In this document: piece by piece, positions 5,989 through 10,966 of the stretch
Layout: each line of letters starts with the position of its first letter
Position numbering within the stretch: position 1 is the stretch's first letter
NCBI GenBank assembly: GCA_900549915.1
Contig: URQF01000037.1
Location: 1 to 10,966 of the forward strand
Reading direction: 5' to 3'
Source of the DNA: an uncultured Mollicutes bacterium
Lineage (GTDB): Bacteria; Bacillota_I; Bacilli_A; RFN20; CAG-288
DNA length: 10,966 nt
Notes under the pieces: generated by a model
Database searches by the model: none
What the model was told of the DNA's origin: nothing
The model's input: only the letters and a program-made list of their open reading frames with translations
Position numbers and translations under genes: made by a program

Positions 5989-6951
5989 ATGACAACTGCT
6001 GGAATTGTTGTTCTGATCATTGTTGCCGTCCTCTTCCTTATCATCTTCATCGTAGTCCTTTCTTCGTTCCGTGTTGTCCGTCAGACAGAGAATTTCATTA
6101 TCGAACGTTTCGGTAAATACCTAACCACATGGTCTACCGGCATTCACTTCCTCTGCCCGTTCACCGATCGTATTGTAAAGAAAGTTTCCCTAAAGGAACA
6201 AATCTACGATTTTCCGCCTCAGCCTGTTATCACCAAAGATAATGTCACAAGGCAAATCGATTCCATCGTCTTCTTCCAAGTCTTAGACTCAAAGCTTTAC
6301 ACCTACGGAGTCGAAAACCCGATTGCTGGTATCGAAGCATTAACCGCCACGACAAGGCGTAACCTGATTGGTGACCTTGACTTAGATGATACTCTGACAA
6401 GCCGTGACTATATCAACTCCAAGAGGCGTTCTATTGTTGATGAGGCCACGGATCCCTGGGGAATCAAAGTCACCCGTGTCGAAGTCAAAAACATTCTTCC
6501 TCCCCATGATATCCAGGAAGCAATGGAAAAACAGAGGCGTGCCGAACGTGAAAAACGTGAGAAAATCCTTATTGCCGAAGGTGAGAAGACCTCTGCCATC
6601 ACTATCGCCGAAGGTAAGAAGGAAGCTGCTATCTTGAATGCTGATGCGGATAAGCAAGCAAAGATCAAAGCCGCTGAAGCTGAAGCTGAAGCAATTCTGA
6701 AAATCAAGAAAGCACAAGCGGATGGTGAACTCAGGGTCCGTGAAGCAGAAGCCAAAGGTATTGAAAGGATCAATAATTCCAAACCGACAAAGGAATCCTT
6801 AGCAATCCGCTCCTTTGAAACAAGGGAGAAAGTAGCGGACGGAAAAGCAACCAAGCTGATTGTCCCATCCAACCTTCAGGATCTGACATCCTACTTCGCT
6901 ACTGCCAAAGAAGCTGTTCAAGAAGTTAAGCCTGTCGAAGAAAAGAAGTAA
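5989..6951 (+). CDS. SPFH/band 7 family protein (stomatin/QmcA-like)
   Basis: A 320-residue membrane-anchored SPFH protein. One hydrophobic segment (about 5-26) is followed by the SPFH domain, with ENFIIERFGKY (34-44), GIHFLCPF (51-58) and TRRNLIGDLDLDDTLTSRDYIN (122-143; a hallmark of stomatin/prohibitin-type domains). VEVKNILPP (164-172) ends the core. Residues 178-258 are a long Lys/Glu/Ala-rich coiled coil with A-E-G-E/K and A-E-A-E repeats, which drives oligomerisation. The tail is acidic and lysine-rich. SPFH proteins assemble into large rings or cages on the membrane, often with NfeD, and affect membrane fluidity and protease access. The ATG at 5989 is preceded by GGAG inside the end of nfeD. 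An in-frame ATG at 5965 would overlap nfeD and lacks such a site. A strong terminator follows directly. Confidence 0.93.
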   Translation: MTTAGIVVLIIVAVLFLIIFIVVLSSFRVVRQTENFIIERFGKYLTTWSTGIHFLCPFTDRIVKKVSLKEQIYDFPPQPVITKDNVTRQIDSIVFFQVLDSKLYTYGVENPIAGIEALTATTRRNLIGDLDLDDTLTSRDYINSKRRSIVDEATDPWGIKVTRVEVKNILPPHDIQEAMEKQRRAEREKREKILIAEGEKTSAITIAEGKKEAAILNADADKQAKIKAAEAEAEAILKIKKAQADGELRVREAEAKGIERINNSKPTKESLAIRSFETREKVADGKATKLIVPSNLQDLTSYFATAKEAVQEVKPVEEKK

Positions 6952-6959
6952 TCAAAAGA

Positions 6960-6994
6960 AGGGACTGTTCCCATCACCGGAGCAGTCCCTTTTT
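6960..6994. terminator. Strong rho-independent terminator after the SPFH gene
   Basis: A 12-base stem, AGGGACTGTTCC (6960-6971) with GGAGCAGTCCCT (6979-6990), contains one G-T wobble. The loop has seven bases (6972-6978), and TTTTT (6990-6994) follows on the plus strand. The acyltransferase gene ends at 7010 on the other strand. The opposite-strand tail TTCTTTTG makes it usable from that side as well. Confidence 0.88.
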
Positions 6995-7009
6995 CTGTGA
7001 GCGAATAAA

Positions 7010-8131
7010 TTAGGCTGGATTTTCAGTCTTCTTCTTTTTCCATTGTATCGAATAAGGAAGCTTTTTGTTCAATACGACGATGCATAAAGGAGTAAAGCGG
7101 AAGATGTAATAAATCGGAATCGATAAAGCGAGAATAAAGAGAGTACCAACAAAAGTATACCTGATCCAGTTAAAGTTCCACCTCTGATTTGGCCCGATGT
7201 TAGCCGCCCATCCTTTCGCCATCAGTCGATAGACCGGGATGCCAATACTTTGCTGGAAGTTCAGAATAATCAACGTCCTTTGGCCAATCTTACCCATGAT
7301 TTTGTTTGAAATACCATAACTGATCCTAACAATCGATAGACAGCCAAGAAGGGCTAAAGGAAGAACAATATAATAAGGAGAAAAATTGCTTCCCCACCTG
7401 CTCAGGTATGCATTATTGTAGTACTTTAAAAGAAGCTGTTGGACGAAGATGACAATGGCTAAACCGATAGATCCGATAAGGAAAGAGGGAATCCGTTTCC
7501 ACAAAAGGGCATCATGGATTTTCTTCAATTCCTTGGAAGAGAATACATAGCCAAGAAAAACAAATATAGTCCCAAAGAAAGCGGAATCCATGCTCCAAAT
7601 CAAAAATCCAGGAGTGAAATAATTGTATACGATAGCCAGAGCAAGGAAGATGCCTGCATAAATCGAAGAAAGCCAGAGTTTCCCTTTTCCAAGAGATACA
7701 ATGCCGTAAAAGAAAAGCTCACTTGTGAACAAGGCACCAACAAACCAGATGGAAGTATATCTTCTTTCTTCTAAGCACTGAATCCTCTGATTCACAACCC
7801 AAGGCCAGGAAATAGCCTGATTATTTCCTTGAATACAGAAAGTAATCCTCGTTACAAACAGAGAAACAAGGCAAAGGACAAAATAAGGGATCACATAACT
7901 ATGGATTTTTCGTTTCAGAAAGCCATAGAACCCTTCTTCTTTTCGAATCTTGACTGTCCTACCGCTCAGAAAGAAAAACAGCGGCCTATGAAAAGCATCA
8001 ATCCATGCTGTTTCCCTCTCCTGTCCTCTTAGATGAGCAAAAATCATCAATGAGATGCCAATGAACTTTGCAACATCAATATATTCAATTCGCTTCTTAT
8101 CTTCTGTTTTGACAGTTTGAATCGCTACCAT
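7010..8131 (-). CDS. Acyltransferase-3 family membrane protein (fucose 4-O-acetylase-like)
   Basis: A 373-residue integral membrane protein of the acyltransferase-3 type, which moves acyl (often acetyl) groups onto cell-surface sugars. The N-terminus has the family opening YIDVAKFIGISLMIFAH (17-33) and FHRPLFFFLSG (47-57). The mid-region has SIWFVGALF (127-135), the equivalent of LWF. About ten hydrophobic segments run to residue 345, and the tail is lysine-rich. The usual late motif G-x-x-S/T-L-x-I-x-x-x-H is seen as IGQRTLIILNFQQ (282-294), with Gln where a His is common. I chose the ATG at 8131 because GGAGG (8137-8141) sits five bases upstream. A GTG at 8143 would overlap that site. A -10-like TACAAT (8161-8166, minus) has no good -35. 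It lies downstream of upp, past the upp terminator. The substrate is unknown, and the GT4 and sugar acetyltransferase genes nearby are compatible with envelope glycan decoration. Confidence 0.85.
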   Translation of the reverse strand: MVAIQTVKTEDKKRIEYIDVAKFIGISLMIFAHLRGQERETAWIDAFHRPLFFFLSGRTVKIRKEEGFYGFLKRKIHSYVIPYFVLCLVSLFVTRITFCIQGNNQAISWPWVVNQRIQCLEERRYTSIWFVGALFTSELFFYGIVSLGKGKLWLSSIYAGIFLALAIVYNYFTPGFLIWSMDSAFFGTIFVFLGYVFSSKELKKIHDALLWKRIPSFLIGSIGLAIVIFVQQLLLKYYNNAYLSRWGSNFSPYYIVLPLALLGCLSIVRISYGISNKIMGKIGQRTLIILNFQQSIGIPVYRLMAKGWAANIGPNQRWNFNWIRYTFVGTLFILALSIPIYYIFRFTPLCIVVLNKKLPYSIQWKKKKTENPA

Positions 8132-8224
8132 TTCTTCCTCCACTCAAATCACTAAATATTATTGTATAGGAGGAGAAGAAAAAAAGCATACATAAAAATA
8201 TCTTCCCAACAAACATCAGACAAC

Positions 8225-8253
8225 AAAAACTGCCTCTGGAGACCAGAAGCAGT
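8225..8253 (-). terminator. Rho-independent terminator of upp
   Basis: Read on the minus strand, ACTGCTTCTGG pairs with CCAGAGGCAGT (11 base pairs, one G-T wobble) around a three-base loop and is followed by TTTTT. It begins nine bases after the upp stop. It separates upp from the acyltransferase gene, so the latter should have its own promoter. Confidence 0.88.
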
Positions 8254-8262
8254 AAAGTGCAA

Positions 8263-8919
8263 TTAGTACTTAATAGTACCGAAGATACGATCTCCGGCAT
8301 CGCCAAGACCAGGGCAGATATAAGCGTGGTCATTCAGGCAACGATCCAGATTTCCGATAAAGACCGGAATATCAGGATAAACCTTTTCAAAGGCTTCAAC
8401 TCCTTCCGGAGCAGCGATGATGCAGATGAAGTGGAGATTTTCACGCTTTGCACCATGTTTGATAAGCCTCTCCATAGCATCAATAGCCGATCCACCAGTA
8501 GCGAACCTAGGATCAAGAACATAGATTTCACGTTCTTCTAAAGAGTAAGGAAGCTTGCAGTAGTATTCAACTGGCTTATGAGTCGACTCATCACGATACC
8601 TTCCAAGATGACCGACTTTAGCGCTTGGAACAAGTTCAAGCCTTCCATCAACCATGCCAAGACCAGCACGGAGAATCGGAACGAAGCAGAGCTTCTTGCC
8701 GGAAATCATCTGAACAGTTGTCTTTTCGACCGGAGTCTGAATTTCAACAGGTTCTGTCGGAAGAGCACGAAGGGCTTCATAGCCCTCCCTGACGGCAATT
8801 TCCTTAACTAAACGACGGAATTCATTGGTTCCAGTGTGAACGTCCCGAAGCAAAGAAATCTTATGAGTGAGCAGAGGATGATTGAGGAGTGTAACATTCG
8901 GATACTTCTTTAAGTCCAT
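8263..8919 (-). CDS. upp: Uracil phosphoribosyltransferase
   Basis: This 218-residue enzyme makes UMP from uracil and PRPP in the pyrimidine salvage pathway. Recognisable blocks in order are LLNHPLLTHKISLLRD (11-26), PILRAGLGMVDG (81-92), VGHLGRYRDESTHKPVEYYCKLP (102-124), the PRPP-binding loop D136-P-R-F-A-T-G-G-S (136-144), and the uracil-binding stretch YICPGLGDAGDRIFG (200-214) with D207. The usual M-L of DPMLATGG is R-F here. The length is slightly above the typical 208-209. A Shine-Dalgarno AAAGGA lies eight bases before the ATG. The gene has its own TATAAT promoter and its own terminator, so it is probably transcribed alone as well as by read-through from the acetyltransferase gene. 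I see no PyrR-type leader. Confidence 0.96.
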   Translation of the reverse strand: MDLKKYPNVTLLNHPLLTHKISLLRDVHTGTNEFRRLVKEIAVREGYEALRALPTEPVEIQTPVEKTTVQMISGKKLCFVPILRAGLGMVDGRLELVPSAKVGHLGRYRDESTHKPVEYYCKLPYSLEEREIYVLDPRFATGGSAIDAMERLIKHGAKRENLHFICIIAAPEGVEAFEKVYPDIPVFIGNLDRCLNDHAYICPGLGDAGDRIFGTIKY

Positions 8920-8943
8920 AACGAAGGTCCTTTCTTTTATTTC

Positions 8944-8961
8944 CGGGATAATATTATACCG
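8944..8961. repeat. Dyad symmetry overlapping the upp -10
   Basis: The core ATAATATTAT (8948-8957) is perfectly palindromic. It is flanked by CGG on the left (8944-8946) and CCG on the right (8959-8961) around one mismatched pair (8947/8958), giving 18 bases of near-complete dyad symmetry over the TATAAT of upp. Part of the palindrome is a by-product of a TATAAT box, but the GC-flanks are not required for that. Confidence 0.45.
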
Positions 8962-8981
8962 AATTCGATTTCTATTTAAAA
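8953..8981 (-). promoter_or_regulatory. Promoter of upp
   Basis: On the minus strand a perfect -10 TATAAT (8953-8958) lies 17 bases from a weak -35 TTTTAA (8976-8981, three of six), which overlaps the stop of the acetyltransferase gene. The transcript would start near 8946 and give a leader of about 27 bases with AAAGGA. Confidence 0.6.
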
Positions 8982-9608
8982 CCCGTATTTATCAAGCCTT
9001 TCCTGACTGATTTTCTTTCCGTGATCATAATATTCATAATCCTCTTGTGTAATCTCACGATAAACCTTGGCGGGTGAGCCAAAAGCAACAACATTATCCG
9101 GTATATCTTTTGTAACAACGCTTCCTGCTCCAATCACAGAATTGTTTCCAATATGAACGCCCGGAAGAATTGTGCAGCATGCACCAATCCAGACTCCATC
9201 TCCTATGACAACTGGTTTATTATATTCAATCCAGTTCTTTCTTAGCTTTGGATGAATCGGATGCGCGGCGGTCACAATGGTAACATTTGGTCCACACCTA
9301 ACATTATTTCCGATAATAATTTCTGCGTCATCGATCAAAGTCAGATTGAAGTTTGCGTAGAAATCATTTCCAATCGAAACATGGCTTCCTCCCCAGCTTG
9401 AATGAAAAGGAGGCTCAATAAAGATATTTTTTCCTGCATTCTTCAGCCTTTTTCTTAGCATTTCTTCCCGAAGAGGAATGCTGCTTGGCTCTGCAATCGT
9501 ATTGTTATAATCATTGACCTTCTGCCTCAATGAAATCTGTTCGTCACCAAGAACTCTAGGGTCATAAAGGTCTCCGCTATTCAGCATTTTTATATATTGG
9601 TCCTGCAT
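8976..9608 (-). CDS. Sugar O-acetyltransferase, maltose/galactoside type (left-handed beta-helix)
   Basis: A 210-residue trimeric acetyl-CoA-dependent enzyme of the LacA/Maa type. Residues 1-60 are the helical maltose-acetyltransferase domain (MLNSGDLYDP at 8-17, then RLKNAGKNIFIEPPF at 54-68). The hexapeptide-repeat helix follows, with GGSHVSIGNDFYANFNLTLID (73-93), IGNNVRCGPNVTIVTAAHPIHP (99-120) and VVIGDGVWIGACCTILPGVHIGNNSVIGAGSVVTKDIP (133-170). H116 in TAAHP is the expected catalytic base. The C-terminal extension after the SPAKV motif (178-182) is charged. The ATG at 9608 is preceded by GGAGGG (9616-9621). These enzymes acetylate simple sugars, probably to detoxify or export them, or envelope sugars. 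The true acceptor cannot be read from sequence. The stop is 56 bases before upp, with no terminator between. Confidence 0.93.
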   Translation of the reverse strand: MQDQYIKMLNSGDLYDPRVLGDEQISLRQKVNDYNNTIAEPSSIPLREEMLRKRLKNAGKNIFIEPPFHSSWGGSHVSIGNDFYANFNLTLIDDAEIIIGNNVRCGPNVTIVTAAHPIHPKLRKNWIEYNKPVVIGDGVWIGACCTILPGVHIGNNSVIGAGSVVTKDIPDNVVAFGSPAKVYREITQEDYEYYDHGKKISQERLDKYGF

Positions 9609-9615
9609 TCTATGT

Positions 9616-9621
9616 CCCTCC
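9616..9621 (-). promoter_or_regulatory. Shine-Dalgarno of the sugar O-acetyltransferase gene
   Basis: GGAGGG on the minus strand, seven bases before the ATG at 9608. It decides the start over the internal ATG at residue 8. The remaining intergenic bases up to 9681 are almost pure AT and hold the plus-strand promoter of the RluA gene. Confidence 0.7.
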
Positions 9622-9646
9622 GTATTTTTAATAATTTACCCTATTT

Positions 9647-9675
9647 TTGCTAATTTTTCATTAAGAGAGTAAAAT
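9647..9675 (+). promoter_or_regulatory. Promoter of the RluA-family gene, predicted to give a leaderless transcript
   Basis: TTGCTA (9647-9652, four of six) and TAAAAT (9670-9675, five of six) are spaced by exactly 17 bases. The -10 ends six bases before the ATG at 9682, so transcription would begin at or next to the start codon. The purine run AAGAGAG (9663-9669) sits too far from the ATG (12 bases) to be a standard ribosome site and would lie upstream of the transcript start. Confidence 0.5.
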
Positions 9676-9681
9676 AGAATC

Positions 9682-10335
9682 ATGAAACGCTCGTTCGATG
9701 TTCTTTACGAAGATAAAGACAGGATTGCCGTGACAAAGAAAAGCGGTCTTTTGACAATCGCCAAAACCGAAGGCGATTATCATAACCTTTACCATTATGT
9801 CCGCGATTATTTGAATCGTAAAAAACAAAAATGCTTTATCGTTCATCGTTTAGACCGAGATACTTCTGGCATCGTCCTTTTTGCAAAAAGCATTGCTAGG
9901 AAAGAGAAGCTCCAGTCTGCTTTTGAAAGTCAGGAAGTCGGACGTTTTTATGAAGCTGTCATCGTAGAAGACAGGAAAGAGCCTCTCCATATCGAGCAAT
10001 TCATCAACTATAACAAGAAATCTGGCAGGAGTTATGTCACCAAAGACAGAAAAGAAGGCAAGCTCGCTATCACGGATATCATCCCAGACCATAAAAATGA
10101 TTTGGGCACTGCCATAAAGATCAAAATCGAAACTGGAAGACAGAACCAGATTCGTCTTGCCATTGCCTCTTCTGGCTACACCCTCTTAGGAGACAAAAAA
10201 TATAGCCACTCTTCTTTCAAGCGAAGGATGCTCAATGAATACAGGATCATCCTTCCAAAGGACAAGTTCCGTAAGAACGTGTTCTATCTAAAGCCGCTCT
10301 GGTTAAAGAGGGACGATAGTTTTGATTTCGAATAG
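9682..10335 (+). CDS. RluA-family pseudouridine synthase (single domain)
   Basis: A 217-residue enzyme that isomerises uridine to pseudouridine in rRNA or tRNA. The catalytic block HRLDRDTSGIVLFAKS (55-70) holds the essential D58. YEAVIVE (90-96) forms the next strand, and ETGRQNQIRLAIASSGYTLLGDKKYS (150-175) is the second conserved block. In it the usual GRTHQIRxHL reads GRQNQIRLAI, so only the R-x-x-Q-I-R core is kept. No S4 domain is present; the protein is catalytic domain only, about the size of E. coli RluA. The sequence is rich in lysine. It is divergent from the O-acetyltransferase gene and lies 38 bases before the GT4 gene. The target uridine cannot be told from the sequence. A predicted promoter places the transcript start at the ATG. 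Confidence 0.9.
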   Translation: MKRSFDVLYEDKDRIAVTKKSGLLTIAKTEGDYHNLYHYVRDYLNRKKQKCFIVHRLDRDTSGIVLFAKSIARKEKLQSAFESQEVGRFYEAVIVEDRKEPLHIEQFINYNKKSGRSYVTKDRKEGKLAITDIIPDHKNDLGTAIKIKIETGRQNQIRLAIASSGYTLLGDKKYSHSSFKRRMLNEYRIILPKDKFRKNVFYLKPLWLKRDDSFDFE

Positions 10336-10364
10336 TTGCAAAGATTCAAAGGATTCCTTATTAT
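10336..10364 (+). promoter_or_regulatory. Promoter of the GT4 gene, predicted to give a leaderless transcript
   Basis: TTGCAA (10336-10341, four of six) and TATTAT (10359-10364, five of six) are 17 bases apart. The -35 starts directly after the RluA stop codon. The -10 ends nine bases before the ATG at 10374, so a transcript start about seven bases downstream leaves only two or three leader bases. The one AAAGGA nearby (10348-10353) is 20 bases from the ATG and upstream of that start. Confidence 0.5.
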
Positions 10365-10373
10365 TTCATTACC

Positions 10374-10966
10374 ATGGTTATCACATTAGTTATAGACATC
10401 TTCGGAGATCCGAACAACGGAACTACCGTGACAGCTAGGCGTACAGCCAGCTACTTGCAGGATTTAGGAAACGAAGTACGAATTATCGGATGGATGTCTC
10501 CAAAGTCCGAACCGGATTTCCTCAAAAGATTCGAAATCCTTCGTTGCCGAAAAACAAAAATTTCCAATCTCTCTGTCGTTGCAGAGAACGGATTCACATT
10601 TGGAACCGCAACTGAGAAGGAAATCGCAGACTTTATCAAAGGAAGCGACGTAGTTCATCTCTTTTTCCCATTCCCTTTAGAAGCCAAAGTAAGAAAAGTT
10701 GCAAAAGCTATGGGCATTGCAGTAACAAGTGCATTCCATGTCCAGCCGGAGAATATTTCCTTCAATATCCATAGGGGAAAAATAGCACCGGTGAATCTGT
10801 TGATTTACCGCCTGTTCTATAACTGGCTCTATAAATTCACACGAACCATCCACACACCAAGTGAAACAAGGAAAGATTTAAGGGTAGAACATCATTATCC
10901 AAATGAAATCTATCCGATTTCCAATGGCATGGTTCCTCGCTTCCATCCAGAAAAAGAAGAAAAGCC
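10374..10966 (+). CDS. GT4-type glycosyltransferase (partial, runs off the right edge)
   Basis: The first 197 codons of a GT-B fold glycosyltransferase. The N-terminal Rossmann-like acceptor domain opens with VITLVIDIFGDPNNGTT (2-18), then ARRTASYLQDLGNEVRIIG (21-39), the usual first helix of this family. VVHLFFPFPLEAKVRKVAKAMGIAVTSAFH (93-122), HVQPENISFN (122-131), a helical segment 140-158, HTPSETRKDL (160-169) and ISNGM (182-186) follow, as in GT4 enzymes that add hexoses to lipids or polymers. The donor-binding C-terminal half, with its E-x7-E motif, lies outside the window. No good ribosome site precedes the ATG, and none is found for other in-frame starts. The acceptor may be diacylglycerol or a related lipid, by general resemblance only. 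Confidence 0.82.
   Translation, partial: MVITLVIDIFGDPNNGTTVTARRTASYLQDLGNEVRIIGWMSPKSEPDFLKRFEILRCRKTKISNLSVVAENGFTFGTATEKEIADFIKGSDVVHLFFPFPLEAKVRKVAKAMGIAVTSAFHVQPENISFNIHRGKIAPVNLLIYRLFYNWLYKFTRTIHTPSETRKDLRVEHHYPNEIYPISNGMVPRFHPEKEEK

Noticed and set aside
6665..6695. Tandem GCTGAA repeat in the SPFH gene as a phase-variable repeat
   Set aside because: Only about three units, in frame, encoding the normal A-E repeats of the coiled coil; too short to expect slippage.
6408..6872. Long Ser/Ala-rich minus-strand open frame opposite the SPFH coiled coil
   Set aside because: Low-complexity Ser/Ala/Ile composition is the antisense mirror of the Lys/Glu/Ala-rich coiled coil; no ribosome site.
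8135..8172. TCCTCC upstream pairing with the GGAGGA ribosome site of the acyltransferase gene, as an RNA switch
   Set aside because: Only six pairs with a long loop, and if TACAAT at 8161-8166 is the -10 then the TCCTCC lies outside the transcript.
8167..8175. GGAGGAG on the plus strand as the ribosome site of a small gene
   Set aside because: No start codon at a suitable distance opens a reading frame there, and the plus strand runs against the acyltransferase and upp genes.
8257..8541. Plus-strand open frame inside upp
   Set aside because: upp is unmistakable on the other strand, and this frame encodes no recognisable protein.

Overview
The window is AT-rich, densely packed bacterial DNA with Shine-Dalgarno-led genes. 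TGA is used as a stop (the two ATGA overlaps at 3679-3682 and 4554-4557), so the genetic code is standard. The gene content (a likely DegV start, DUF5662, MalQ, a ROK sugar kinase, NfeD plus an SPFH protein, uracil phosphoribosyltransferase, a one-domain RluA, a GT4 glycosyltransferase) points to a Bacillota genome, probably an Erysipelotrichia/Bacilli-type lineage. That placement is inferred from protein character only. I see no phage, transposon, CRISPR or RNA gene, and no gene-free stretch longer than about 160 bases.

Layout. At the left edge a minus-strand gene, probably degV, is cut after ten codons and diverges from a plus-strand DUF5662 protein. That gene converges on malQ (minus, 4-alpha-glucanotransferase) across a shared hairpin terminator at 774-805. 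A divergent region of 161 bases, with a CcpA-like cre match and an extended -10 promoter, separates malQ from a plus-strand run of five genes. The first three (two unrecognised polytopic membrane proteins and a ROK sugar kinase) are joined by 4-base ATGA overlaps. The last two, an NfeD-like protein and an SPFH/band 7 protein, follow a -10-like element set in a perfect inverted repeat and end at a strong terminator (6960-6994).

On the minus strand follow an acyltransferase-3 membrane protein, upp, and a maltose/galactoside-type O-acetyltransferase. upp has its own TATAAT and its own terminator. On the plus strand come an RluA-family pseudouridine synthase and a GT4 glycosyltransferase that runs off the right edge. 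Both have a sigma-A-like promoter placed so that the transcript would begin at or within about three bases of the ATG.

How the genes fit together. MalQ would release glucose from maltodextrins and the ROK kinase could phosphorylate it. NfeD and SPFH proteins are a known pair that organises membrane domains. The GT4 protein resembles the N-terminal half of glycolipid-type glycosyltransferases. The part most worth following is the coupled pair of unknown membrane proteins tied to a ROK kinase and sitting upstream of NfeD-SPFH. The rest is mainly housekeeping.
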